64,000 nt of DNA from Epiperipatus broadwayi (taxonomy: Eukaryota; Onychophora; Udeonychophora; Euonychophora; Peripatidae), in contig JAQFVV010012441.1 of the NCBI GenBank assembly GCA_028023455.1, positions 4,153,911 to 4,217,910 of the forward strand. The letters are read 5' to 3'. How positions within the stretch are numbered: position 1 is the stretch's first letter; each line of letters starts with the position of its first letter. The translations under genes were made by a program, and so were the position numbers. The notes under the pieces were generated by a model that saw nothing but the letters and a program-made list of their open reading frames with translations, had not been told where the DNA came from and searched no databases. This document shows, piece by piece, positions 13,411-24,869 of this stretch.

Positions 13411-14145
13411 CAGGTACATAAATGAAAGTAGATAATCATTATTATAATAAAAATATAAATATTGGTTTTTTGTATAGACAAATAGGTCAAAACAATTAAA
13501 TAAAATATAAAAAAATGTGCATTTGACATAAGAATTCTAAGATATTATAACTAGAGGTTAGAAAATATACAATTGTTTTAAGAGAGCTAGATCTGTAATA
13601 TTAACCTACTCTAAAGTTAGATATTGTGATTTGAATACTTAATGAATACTAGATGGTAATGCTACAGAAACATATCTAAACTTGTTTCTGGTTATTTGTT
13701 ATTACTGATAAAGGCTAAGAACCATAAACAGGACCAGGAGATTGGATGTATTACTGCCATTTTGCATTTATTAATCACTCTTTAATAGATTACAATAATT
13801 GCGCCTGGATAGAGTATATAGAAAGAATTATTATTATTATTGCAGATAATTGTATATACAACAACTGAAAATAAGCCATTATTAGGAGATATGTGTCATG
13901 TTAATTTGTAATTAATAATACAATTGCAAGTTAATACAAGAGATTTCAGAGCAGTATTTAATGAAAAGTTAATATCATTTGAACCAAACTATAGATTTGA
14001 AATACTCATATATAAGTATATATATAATTTCTAATGGAGACTTTGTGATGTTTTGGTTTCAAATCTTAAGCTATTGACTTGCATTCAGTCTAGATATCAA
14101 ATAATCTATTATAGACCCAATGCCATTTTACTACATATTATTCAG
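13411..14145. other. AT-rich intergenic DNA, nothing assigned
   Basis: AT-rich sequence with no coding signal, splice-bounded exon or shared repeat recognised. Confidence 0.5.
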
Positions 14146-14156
14146 AAATTTTATTA

Positions 14157-14259
14157 CGCTTTTTCCACAGAGGCAAAATCTCCTTATAGTAGTGCCACTC
14201 AGTGCAAGCCAGAGTAATCTATGGATAAAGAATGGTGATCATGTGATGTTTGCTGGTTT
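14157..14259 (+). mobile_element. Family A short copy with 11-bp TSD
   Basis: A 103-bp remnant made of an antisense piece (GGCAAAATCTCCTTATAG, CACTCAGTGCAAGCCAGAGT) fused to the conserved sense terminus (GGTGATCATGTGATGTTTGC, then TGGTTT). AAATTTTATTA flanks it exactly at 14,146-14,156 and 14,260-14,270. The middle of the element, including the hammerhead, is missing, yet the duplication is intact. The inverted, truncated form was therefore the inserted unit and not a later deletion product. Confidence 0.8.
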
Positions 14260-14576
14260 AAATTTTATTAAGCAAACAAAATTTCGGAGAATTTTAATTT
14301 TTGCGATAAGTAATTTAGTTTATACATTCATTTACAAACAAAATAAAAAAAAAACAACTCAAGAAATAAATATAAATTGATAAACTTAATGACCTCTTAA
14401 ATTTTTCTACGTTAGTAAAATTTATATTTGCAATGAAGGAGTTGAAGAATGTAAGTGACTTTATAACGAATGCTTAAGGATTTATTCTTGAAATCCAAAA
14501 AAAAAAAAAAATCACAAATCTTTAAAAGTCTGTAACTGTTTTCTTTTAATGATATATATATATTATTTAGTGTCAT

Positions 14577-14660
14577 AGCATCGGCCGGGACGCAAACCCG
14601 CAACCCGGGCAACTGCCTGCAAGTGCAAGGCAGTCGCGCTGACCTCTCGACCACCAATGC
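14577..14660 (-). repeat. tRNA-like segment, probable SINE head or tRNA pseudogene
   Basis: An isolated block of about 65% G+C in a roughly 25% G+C background. On the minus strand it reads GGTGGTCGAGAGGTCAGCGC (box A-like), then a hairpin built from ACTGCCT and AGGCAGT, then GCGGGTTTGCGTCCCGG. The last resembles the box B/T-arm, with a 7-base loop closed by a CGGG/CCCG stem. The anticodon arm is not a normal tRNA arm and the T-loop differs from TTCGANN, so it is not a functional tRNA gene. The organisation fits a tRNA-derived SINE promoter of unknown isotype. Confidence 0.5.
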
Positions 14661-16354
14661 AAGACTATATACGTAACTACTCATATCAGGAAATAAAAGG
14701 CCTAACATATTATGACTTTCTTCAAATAAATATTAAAAATAAATATTAATATAAAAAGACAATTATAATTTCATGTTATTTTGTTAATAATTTTCATTAG
14801 TCATTCTTTAGACTAGCGATTATCACAAAATGAATAATATTTCTATAATGTTATTTTTACTACAACATTCTCATTCGAGGTAGGGACTGTTTTCTATCCG
14901 CTTTTAACACCTTGTGGATGGATGTAATCATAAACACATGACCAAAGATATGTGACAAAGTTGTATATCCCTCAAAATGCACATTTTTTGCAGAACAAAT
15001 ACTCATGAGTTGGCCCACACCACAATCTCTTACACACGTCTTTATCATTGTTAAATATACTAATAGTCAATTACTACAGTTTAATTGATAAGGGACAAGA
15101 TTACTCTCTTCAAAACTTTGATACACTAGTCCCTGTCTTGTATGAGAATTGTGTGGTGAAAATTGTACTACAGAAATATTATTCATTAAATGTAATTCTG
15201 TCTCTGGATAAGAGATATTCAGCTTAAGTTAAATGTTAACTTATTCAGATGATGGCAGATGAAATTCAGTTGGGAAAAAGATGATGAGTCTGTCTGGAGC
15301 CTTAAAAAAATTTCGATTACTATATGATCTGTCTTTGAACGTTATACTAACCGATTTGTCTTTGAATCTTAAATCATGGAATGATAGGAAAATATACTAA
15401 TAATTATACCACAAAATTCTTGTATAGATAAATACGCATGGCGATTATCAATAAGCTTCTGCTAAAAAATATTATTGACTGTTAAATGTGTGCAGAGGGC
15501 GTTGAATAATAACAATTTTCAATCGATTAAACAGAATTTTGCTTTTAAAAAAAGTTCTCACTGAGAGACAAAAAAAAAAAAAAGATTTTCATTCTATTTT
15601 TAAAAGACAATGAAAGTCACAGCTTAATTTTAATCCTGCTTTGTAAACACAGGATAAGAATGGGGGAAACGTATTTCCTTTCTAATATTAAGAGCTTCTT
15701 GAAAGCAGGGTTATCTTGTTTATTGTTGAGAATGTAAAAAGAAAAAGATTTAATTGTTTAGTGAGAATTTGTTTGCGTATTTTCAAGTTTTACTTTTAGT
15801 TCAGAAAAAGCAAATATTCGAACACGCAATACTTGATGGTACGTATATATTAGAAATATGGTATTTATATATATGCATTTATAAAAACATATTGCAATTG
15901 TCTTTCATATTTTATATTTTAAGTATGATGATGGTCAAAAGTCTCATTAGAAAATGCATTTTATATTAAATCGTTTTCTAAATCACTCAATTTAATGCTC
16001 AAAACAATAGAATATTGCAATAAAATCGATAGTAATTTTGATTAATGTTGAAAGTACTTTAATATTTTTTATCATTCACTTAAGCCAAATTTTTCTACCA
16101 CTTCACTTCATAGAGAGTCGTAATATAGAAACGAATTATTCCCATTCTATATGAGGTGTGTAAGATGGATTATATTATTATGTTAAACACAATATATGCT
16201 TACGATTGACGGTAAATATGTTCAAGCAAAAGAATCAAACAAATTACAATTTTGATATATAAATGTAAAGTGAGGCTATCTTTCTCATATGAAATTTAGG
16301 CATTCCATGCTTTAGGTTATCTGATGAGAATAAATTCATTGTGAAACGCATCTA
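14661..16354. other. AT-rich DNA with one unassigned open segment
   Basis: Mostly AT-rich. A somewhat GC-richer block at 14,860-15,060 is open on the minus strand (NVHFEGYTTLSHIFGH is part of it) and largely open on plus. It shares a CACATGACC-AAGATAT motif with 16,680, suggesting a dispersed repeat instead of a gene. I recognise no family in either frame. Confidence 0.4.
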
Positions 16355-16515
16355 TAATGAATGAGAGAGGGAGAGAGAAGGAGGGAGAGATAGAGAGACG
16401 TAAAGAAAGAGAGGCAGAGAAAAGGGGAGAAAGAGAAAAAAGGGAGAGAGAAAGAGAGAGAAGAGAGATAGAGAAAAAAAGAGAGAGAAAGAAAAAAGGA
16501 TAGAGGAAAGAAAAG
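16355..16515 (+). repeat. Purine-rich GA/GAAA tract
   Basis: About 160 bases of almost pure purine on the plus strand (GAGAGGGAGAGAGAAGGAGG and similar). The minus-strand frame through it is a Ser/Leu/Phe low-complexity artefact. Such mirror-rich polypurine tracts can form triplex DNA. Confidence 0.85.
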
Positions 16516-17470
16516 AGCTGTATACATATGTTTAAATATACACATTATTTGATTACACTATACATAAATGTGTAACATATTAATAGCTTGTCAACTATAT
16601 CATCACATACAGAAAACCCAACAATTAGCTCATCACTGTATAATATTTGTCATAAAACTGGCACTAATCACATGACCAGAAGATATATGACTAATTCACT
16701 CCCTTGTATACTGCCATATTAGATTGATGTGATGTTATATATCTTTTGGATGACCTACTGAATTACCAGTTATGTGACAAAAATACTGTAGAGTATAAGG
16801 TATTGCTTTATATACATTTTTACAGATAACAAGCTATAAATTTCTTTAAATATTATATATTGTTTGATATCAAAGTTTGTTTCATATAACCACCTATATA
16901 TATATAATATCAAATATGGAAGTTAAATTAGTCAATGTTATAAACGAAGTATACCAATTTATAATTAAATCATTATCCAAAATTAAATTGCAAATTTGTT
17001 ATCAAGGATTTCCTTCCAAGGCAAAATTCTCAAGTCACTTTAATTTTGACTGATTTTAAATCATTATTACACAATTACAATACAAATATAATCATAAACA
17101 TTGAAAAAGATCAAGATTTTAGATCATTGTGATATTTTCTCAATCGTCTTAATATTTTCTCAAAGTAATCTTGCAAAGATTGAGAGTGCAAAATATATAA
17201 TGGTTACCCATCATCAGCAGAACTTGAGATGCTTTTATGGACCACCTATTCAATTTCCCACCATCTTTTGAATTTTTTTTTTTTGTATTTAAAATATTAG
17301 AAAATAAATATATGTGAATTTTAAGGCTGTAGAAAAAAGTTTTGCAAAATTTTCATCAGGGAAAACAAACACAAATTTCATTTCTAGAAATCTCAAAGGA
17401 AACTTGACCATAAAAAAAAAAACCCAATTAGTAATTGACATCATTTGATACTACTTTCACTTTACTTATC
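16516..17470. other. AT-rich intergenic DNA, nothing assigned
   Basis: AT-rich sequence. The block near 16,670-16,730 (CACATGACCAGAAGATATAT, CACTCCCTTGTATAC) resembles a block near 14.94 kb and may be a dispersed-repeat remnant. No coding signal is seen. Confidence 0.4.
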
Positions 17471-17477
17471 ACTTTAT

Positions 17478-17700
17478 ATATATATTACAATAAAAATAAT
17501 AAATATAATGGTAATCACTTATTATATACAATCTTTCAATCCGCAGAAGTATGTTTGCTTCCACTATGTTTTTTTGAATTTAATGGCAGTTGAGGAGAGT
17601 TAAGGAATTAACCAAAAATACTTTTGCAGATTGAAAGACTGAATATAATAGTTAATTACTGTTACATTTATTATTTTTATTGTTATTACAATAGTTTTTT
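17478..17700. repeat. Family C foldback element
   Basis: The left arm is ATTACAATAAAAATAATAAA followed by ATCTTTCAATCCGCAGAAGT. The right arm is the inverse (CTTTTGCAGATTGAAAGACT, ATTTATTATTTTTATTG, TTACAATAG). The spacer holds AATGGCAGTTGAGGAGAGTT and AAGGAATTAACC, which also occur at 8,785-8,815. It is non-coding and of unknown type. Confidence 0.65.
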
Positions 17701-17752
17701 AATTAACAGACATTTTATTTGTATATATAAATTCACATATGTAATTATGCAC

Positions 17753-18151
17753 ATATGTTAAAGGTGAAAATCCTTTCTCTTTAATTGCATATGACCTCTA
17801 TGCTTGATAAATAATATTGAATATTACGTAGTTTCTAATGATTGGTAATATTAACACACAGTAAATTGAAGGATTTTGTGAATGTTAATATATGAAAAAA
17901 AAAATTCATTTAAAAGTGAATAAGGAAATATCTTCATGTTCACAATAAGACACTTTAGATTGGCCTACATAATTAGAATGTAGGTTTAAAGATAAGTTGA
18001 CCAATCTTATCTTTTCAAAAATCTCTATCTTGTGTTTGGGTTTGTGAGTGTCTTCAGAACTCAATACAACATCATTAACATACAATAAAATCATCACAAC
18101 ATATATGTTAAGGTGGAAATCCTTTTTCTTTAATTTTATATATATAGACAA
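17753..18151 (-). pseudogene. Ty1/copia-like RT scraps, duplicated
   Basis: On the minus strand, 18,151-17,906 encodes DFHLNIYVVMILLYVNDVVL followed by SSEDTHKPKHKIEIFEK. This matches the copia RT catalytic segment (hydrophobic strand, YVDD, variable loop, then the lead into the FEMKDLG-like region), with YVDD changed to YVND. A second truncated copy of the first part lies at about 17,753-17,800 (TGTTAAAGGTGAAAATCCTT versus TGTTAAGGTGGAAATCCTTT at 18,105). No gag, integrase or LTR is visible. It is dead: it lacks a catalytic Asp and most of the domain. Confidence 0.45.
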
Positions 18152-20960
18152 AAAACTAAAAAAGTTTTTAAAAGAAAAAAAATAATAAACTAATTTTCTT
18201 TTAAAATTAATTATTTGTTTTGTTTGAATTTGGGAATATGATAATATAATGAATACACTTGATATACAGATTTACAAGAAAACATTAAAATTATTATATA
18301 ATTAAAATGTTAGATATTATTTATTCCTAAATCATTGCTCTTGTATATTACAATAAATTTAAAATTTGAGTTATTACTAAAAGAAAATTACAGGATTAAA
18401 TCCAACCATCCTACTAATAATGCATATCCATTATTGTATATTTTTTACTTCTTAGCATTTAATCTCTAGTAATTTTCTTAGCTTATATATTGGCACAACT
18501 TTGATAATTTTCAAGGCATTTTAGAAATTTAATGAAACTTCAAGAATATAATTTTTGATGATGATCATTTCATCACAAGACCTAATCATTGTTTTTCTTT
18601 GTGCTTTATTTAATATAACAGTTTCTATTATTTTTTGTTTTTTTAAAATAAATATCAAAAGTATTAAGTTGCAAAGCAAAAATAATGTAAAATATCAAAT
18701 TTGCAAAAAAACAAACAAAGAGACTAATAAATGGAAAACAATAGACAAAAGAAAAAATTTTATTTAATAAAAAAGGTTTACTGCAGGATGCAGTTATATT
18801 TGATATCATGTAAATATATTCGATTAATTTCTTGTAAAAAGCTTGATAAACAGCATATATTTTTTGAAAAACAAATATTTAATAATTTTACAAAAATAAA
18901 TAACCATAGAAGTAATTTTAGTTTTTACTGAACAATCATTACTTTGATACAATTCATGAATTTTTACTGAAAGATAGTAACATCTAGGGCCTATAAATGC
19001 AGCTAAAGTGTGAGAAATTTATAAATCACTAAAAAATCACTTATTGCATCTTTTAATTCATTTTTTACTGCTAACAAATGCAATGAGAAAAAAACAATAG
19101 TGCCAAACAGTGGAGACATAGTATCATGTCAATTCTAGGAATTTTTTAATACCTGGTATAAGCAGGATGATGAAAGTAGGTTGTTGATAATCATCAAAAC
19201 AAGTTAGATGTAAAAGTTCAATAAAATGCAGACATAAAATGTGATGCAAACTTTTATATATACCTGAATATAATAAGGGGATAACAAATATAACTATAAT
19301 TAGCTGATGATGCCAACTGTAATGTGTTACTATCCATAATGCAAGAATCAAAGCTACAAGTAACAACATTGATTTCATAATCAAAATAAAGGGACAATGA
19401 AGAAAGCATTAGTTATCTAACTAGATTCCTATAAGTGAATGACAAAGATTTATGTATATATAATTTGGAATATATATGTTGATATGTTTTGTGAAGCATT
19501 TACTTTTTCTATCAATGATGTTTCTGGTTTTCCATTCACCTTAATGCAATTTCAGTGTTGTGCACCATAATTTTAGTTGTTTTACTTAACTGTGATTCAT
19601 AGTACTGAAAATGCATTGAGATGAATAGAAGACTAAAGACATTGTAGAGAGAAAAATTACACATTTTATCTTTAAAGCATATCAAAATATATGTGCAAAA
19701 TTTACTATAAAGTTTAAAAAAATTAGATATTTATATACAGTATGGCTTGCTTTGTATTATATACCTATGATGTTTGTAGTAAAACTATACTTAAATGAGT
19801 GCTTCAACTTTTCTCTTGAGATTATTAACAAAATTCTACCATTTTTTGAATTATAGCACCATGTTAGTCAAACCTCTTAATTATTTTTTATTAATTCCTG
19901 TATACAAAAGTTTGGAAATAGCTTGTGTAAAAGGTACAACAAAGATACATTAATATATTTTATGTTTTAATAATAAAACTCATAAGCAATTATTAAAACA
20001 TATACTATTATTAATAGAGAATTAATAATAATTCATAAAAATAACTATTTCAATAAAGGTATGAATGATCACTCATATGATTTAGTTGAAATACATCATA
20101 GTTTCACTAGACTTGCTTTTTTTAAAATTATTTTTTAAAATTTGAGAACTAAAGGGTTTGCTTTTTAAATGTTTGCATTATAGTTTACATTGAATGATTG
20201 ATGAAATAGGAGTGATTCTATATTTTAGTTTTCAAATTCGTTCCTATATATCAAGATTATGCAGCAGATAAGAAAACTTTAAAATGCAACAGTCAACATG
20301 CACAAAATGGCAGCACTTGTTTATACTATGTTAGTAAAGCACAAAGGCAAAATTTTTTTCTTTTAATGTTTGTTTATTTGTTTCAGATTTTAAGGCATTA
20401 ATTTGAAAAATATATTTATTAGTAAATATAAAATAAATTTTATTTTTATAATCATGGCATGTATTTAAAAGAATATCATCTTATATGCTGGGAAACAAGA
20501 CATTTTTTTATATTATTATAGCTAATATCGAAAGTTAGCTCTACTATAGTTTATGTAATTATTCAACATGAAACTTTTTTCATATACTAATAAAATACCC
20601 CAGCGACAAAAACATGTGACATTAATAAATGTAGTAAATTTTTTTTATATGAACTGTAACAAAGCTGCTATCAATGACATTTCACATAAGACATGGATTA
20701 TCCTCTTGTATATTTTTTGCATAGCAACAAAACTTAAAACAATTTCTCAGATACTATTTGAATAGCATTTAGAATGTCACCCTCTTTTAACAATTTCTAA
20801 ACAATATTAAAGACAGAACTTTTTTGTAACATGCTCCTCAAATAGTCCATAAATTTTCTTGCCCATATCCAGCTTATAGACCAACATACTGTGGGGAGTC
20901 TTGAACTAATAGATGTATGAAAGCCACCTAACATTACTATCTTTATAAAACGGCTAAACA
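18152..20960. other. AT-rich intergenic DNA, nothing assigned
   Basis: AT-rich DNA. The open frames at 18,555, 18,606, 18,731, 19,124 and 20,568 have AT-driven composition and no recognisable domain. No splice-bounded exon was found. Confidence 0.5.
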
Positions 20961-20984
20961 AGACTAGTAACATTGGTAAATTTT

Positions 20985-21135
20985 CCAGGATCACAAGCTT
21001 GCTATGGTCCACATATTTTCATTTCTAACATTAAGACCATCTGCATAAAGAGGGATGATGATAAGAGAAAGTTCAAGGAGGCATGGGTTATTGCAAGAAA
21101 CCCAAATTTAATCAACAGAAAGGAGTAATGCACCC
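20985..21135 (+). pseudogene. PLE C-terminal fragment (KEAW type), second copy
   Basis: The plus strand encodes ISNIKTICIKRDDDKRKFKE followed by AWVIARNPNLINRKE and a stop. This corresponds to the end of the PLE GIY-YIG module: the helix with R-K-x-K-E-A-x-x-I, then an LN/IN motif. It is related to the scrap at 831-985. The upstream 200 bp may belong to the same element but contain stops. No RT domain remains nearby. Confidence 0.5.
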
Positions 21136-22572
21136 CTTTCTGGAAACAAATGGAACATCTGATGTTTATAATTTACATCTATCACTGCAATAATTTGCAT
21201 ATAAACTATATATTCAGCAGGCTCCTGGCACAGTTAAGTAATTAATTTTGAACTATGATTCTGGAGAGAATTTGCTGAAAGTTAATTCAGTACTATTAAG
21301 TGAGAATATATCTAAACGGTTATACCTTTTCATAGTGGCTTGACTCAGCTCAAGTTTTTTCAGAGTGTTATAGTTTATATAAATGAATTCATTGCTTTTA
21401 AGATTTTTTTTCTTATTTAATTTGTATCTAAAGGCATTTAATAATAATTATACTAAAATAACTTTATTTTTTCACAAACTTTATTCATAGTGAAAGTAAT
21501 ATATAAGAAAAAATAGATCATTTAATGTAAGTTTGGATTTGGGTTACATTTAAATTTCAGAGATATGGCTAATCATTTAAATTTAAATTTTGATTCTGAA
21601 TCAAAATAATATTTTATTCTATTAGTTTCTTATTCGGTATAACTTCCTCTCATCAGATAATAAGAACAGTCTTACTTTGAGTCTTCCATTCTATAATGCA
21701 GAAAAAAAATATTTTATTTATGAAATTTATTTTTAAAGATTATTTTTTTATTTCAAAAATATTTTTGTTTATGTCAATTATATATTTATTAGTAAATATA
21801 GAATTTACTTTATTTTTATAATTAATGGTCCTATTTCTTCATGTATTCCTTGGTAAGATATTAGAATAATCTTTGCTTTAAAGAAAAAGCATAAAAATAT
21901 GTTAAATTGGTCACATTTATCATTAAATCACAATATAATTTTATCATTTATGACTCATTTCAAATCAATATTCTTTTTCTGGATTTTCAGTTAAAAATCT
22001 TTTCAAACAATTAAACAATTATGGCATCAAATGGATTTGTTATTAACTTTTAAATATTTTTATTTCCAAATCCAACAATAAAAACAGTTGGATTTGATCT
22101 TCCTAGACAATCATGGAGTTTGGTTAACATTTTCAAGTTGTTCAATTTAATAACCTCTGTCTTAAGTAAAACCAATAACTACATCATTAATAATTAATGA
22201 CTTACTTAAACGTAAACAAACACAATCCAAGAATTTCGTAATTAGTGACTGTTAAATCTATGGGCGTAATGGGAACATTGAACAACTTAACAGAACCATA
22301 TATATCTCTTCGTTAGAATTTTTTAAGATTGCTTTGTCCTATTTATTGGTCAAGCTCGTCAACAAAAATAATAAAAGTAAGATGTTATGATCTATAAAGT
22401 AATCTAAACGTGTAGACATCTAAGCTTTTTCAAAACCATGAGAATTCATATTAAATATTTGATAGGCTTTACCATATTATATATGCATATACGTCCAAAA
22501 TTTATAACATTGAATATTTGTAATATTTTATTATACAAGTATAATTTATATATTTGGAATTATGTAGTTATA
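21136..22572. other. AT-rich intergenic DNA, nothing assigned
   Basis: The first 100-150 bp may be the 3' untranslated part of the preceding PLE scrap. The remainder is AT-rich with no recognisable gene or shared repeat. Confidence 0.45.
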
Positions 22573-22845
22573 TAAGGGATTTGAACACTGACTTTCAAGC
22601 TCCTCTCAGCTATTTTCTCAATGCTATACACCCAACACACATGGCCACGCACATTCGTAAAAGATAAATGATCTCCAATATAAATATTTCGTGCTAAGAT
22701 CAACTGATGAGTGCTGGTTCAGCACGAAATACGTATATTGGAAATCATGTATTTTTTACAAATGTGCGTGGTCATATGTGTCCGTTGTATGAGATAGAGC
22801 AGATAGCTGAGGAGAGCTTAAAAGTGTGTGTTCAAATCTATTATA
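22573..22845 (+). mobile_element. Palindromic retroposon with hammerhead at its apex
   Basis: The left arm (22,573-22,695) and right arm (about 22,718-22,845) are diverged inverse copies: GTGCGTGGTCATATGTGT on the right against ACACACATGGCCACGCAC on the left, and ACGTATATTGGAAATCATG against its inverse. The 20-odd base centre supplies the 5' half of a hammerhead ribozyme, so only the sense (right) unit has a complete core. Each arm ends in a GTGTTCAAATC-type sequence resembling a pol III box B. It looks like an inverted dimer of a short non-coding retroposon whose antisense half is truncated at the ribozyme. Confidence 0.7.
22700..22741 (+). ncRNA. Hammerhead ribozyme, intact core
   Basis: All elements are present in order. 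Stem I is TCAA (22,700-22,703) with TTGG (22,738-22,741). The catalytic CTGATGA is at 22,704-22,710. Stem II is GTGCT/AGCAC closed by GGTTC (22,711-22,725), a perfect 5-bp hairpin with the preferred G-C pair next to the core. GAA is at 22,726-22,728. Stem III is ATA/TAT with a two-base CG loop, and the cleavage triplet is AUA. Predicted cleavage is between 22,737 and 22,738. The minimal stem III is typical of hammerheads in PLEs and animal retrozymes. This is the best-formed ribozyme in the window; activity is inferred. Confidence 0.75.
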
Positions 22846-24035
22846 TAATAACATTAAAATTTATATATCGGTAGACGAATAATATCTTCAGTGTTAACTC
22901 AATTATCTTTGATTGATAGACGGCAAAAGTAAAGAAGGCATTTCATTTTTCTGTTTTATTATCATAAAGGATCAAAGTTTCATTGGATTTTAAAAATGTA
23001 ATAGACTATTGATTTGATAAAAATAATTATACACATATAAACAACCTTTTATCATTTTTATTTTCCATTAGCTTTCTTTAAAATTACATTTATTGATTTG
23101 GTTTTATAATTAGATGTTGTATTAAAAGTTTGATTAGCAACTTACGAATAGAGAAAGATCGCTAATCATTTGATATCAAAGTTAAATATCGAGATTAAAA
23201 GTCAGTAGCGAGAAATCGAACGATGAGTTAACACTTTATGTCCCAGACAAAGGAGTAATTTTCTTAATATTATATAACACATTAGTGAAGGGTAGTTCAC
23301 GAAAGATTAGATCAGAATGAAACAAACATCAAGGGAATGAAATACATTTTGATTCATTTAAAGAAATTTGATCATTAGTTGATTTAAGTCAATTTTTGTT
23401 ATTGTTATAGTAATCATTTTAACTTCTGATATAATTTGATTAGCTTTCACATAAATCAATGGGTCAAATACCAAATTCTCATTTTAATACCATCAAGAGT
23501 TTTCAAAGAGAATTACCAATCATCAGTTTCTATTTTAGTTTAGTTTTAAAAGAATTTTATTTAGGGAGAATATTGGTTTTTTAATACATTAACTTTTTAT
23601 AGTACATTGACTAAACAAGAGTCTATAATGTCACTATTGGGTGTATAATGGATGATTTATGGAGATATTAATCCAGGCTATGGAATAAATCCTGTGGTTT
23701 ATAGATTGTTGTCATCAGCTATCTGGAAATGTATTGGGCTTTGAAATTTGGGATAGATTCCAGGTTTCTTCAAATAAAAATTTGGAGGAAAGGGTCAGTT
23801 TCTATTTTAATCAAATATTAAGGCACATTTTTCTAAGTTCAATTAGTCAACTTTCAATATAACCTTTTTCTTTGATCATCTGTGATTTTGTCAATTGGAT
23901 ATTTATAGTCTCATCCTTCACCATCTCTCCTAATTGTTTTTTTGTTTAAATTTAAACACAATATCCAATTTTTTTTTGAGAGGTGAATGATAGTATTTTT
24001 TGATAAAGCAAGTCTACCATATGGTAGATCTCCCA
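22846..24035. other. AT-rich intergenic DNA, nothing assigned
   Basis: AT-rich sequence. The block around 23,640-23,800 is slightly richer in G+C, but I see no open frame bounded by splice sites and no known element. Confidence 0.45.
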
Positions 24036-24039
24036 TATA

Positions 24040-24310
24040 ACTATTTAAGTTAGATAGCTGGATTTAAAGACATTTTCATGTCAGAAAATTTCAGGTTTCT
24101 ACCTAAATATTATGTATGAAATAAGTGCTGGGTTTTGAGTTGATATTTTAGAAGTAGTATCCAAATATTCTAGCTCTCCATTGACATGAGCCATAAGCTT
24201 GAAACCAGTTGGTCTGGAGATATGAAGGTTCTGGATAGAGATTTTAAATATTTTCTCACATCACATTTATCAATTAAGAGCTTGTTTGAGATATTAGTAC
24301 ACTCTCTGTA
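24040..24310 (+). mobile_element. Family B hammerhead-relic unit, isolated copy
   Basis: It shares the family B landmarks GTCAGAAAATTTCAG, GTGCTGGGTTTTGAGTT, CTAGCTCTCCATTGACATGA, CCATAAGCTTGAAACCAGTT, and AAGAGCTTGTTTGAGATATT. This copy keeps the GAAA box and GTT triplet that the 9-10 kb copies have lost, while its CTGATGA box is mutated. Together the copies allow a complete hammerhead consensus to be inferred for the family, although no single copy is intact. Confidence 0.6.
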
Positions 24311-24519
24311 TTACATTTTTGTAAATACAAGCTTATAAAGGTAATATCACATTATATATGACTTGCTTTTTTGACTATTAAAAGTCTTAATAAATATTTT
24401 ACAAACTCTTATAATTTAATATCTTCATTTATATTGTTTTATTATTGTAGGTATAAGTTACTTCTGTACTTTTATTTAATTGCAATATAGCATTTTTTTT
24501 TTCTAAATTTATTTTCTCC

Positions 24520-24860
24520 ACGTTGTAATGGTCCAGATGATGACATTAGAAGAGAGATCACATCTAACTACAGTCAAACCTAGGGTCTTTGGGTAGAATG
24601 CTGGAGACGATGTGCTGAAGCATTGCACCCATCTCCAATAGACCAACTCAACACTCATTATTAAATTTAGATGCAATTTGAGTCAGTTCATCCACATCTC
24701 ACCTGCTCTTTCAGTTCGGTAATGCCACAGTATTCGAACCTCAGGGAAGAATGTGCATTTGACTCCAGTAACAGGGATGTATTTATGCAGACTGATAATG
24801 AGACTATCTCAAAAAAGTTACTATTAGTGAACTATATGAACCTAAGATCCCTTTAATATA
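24520..24860. other. GC-elevated unassigned block
   Basis: Noticeably richer in G+C than its surroundings (for example GGTAGAATGCTGGAGACGAT and CCACATCTCACCTGCTCTTT). The plus strand is open at 24,671-24,856 (CAFDSSNRDVFMQTDNETIS is part of it) with fairly balanced composition. I recognise no domain and no clear splice pair. It could be an exon, a retroelement scrap or unique DNA. Confidence 0.25.
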
Positions 24861-24869
24861 ATTATAAAA

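Noticed and set aside
14860-15048. Minus-strand frame ending KADRKQSLPRMRML as a gene
   Set aside because: The plus strand is nearly as open, part of the sequence is repeated near 16.7 kb, and no family is recognised.
16318-16355. CTGATGAGAATAAATTC...GTGAAACGCATC as a hammerhead
   Set aside because: Both boxes are present by chance, but no stem II can form next to them and no UH triplet is in place.
18555-18931. Overlapping open frames on both strands
   Set aside because: AT-driven Lys/Asn/Phe/Ile composition, no motif and no splice context.
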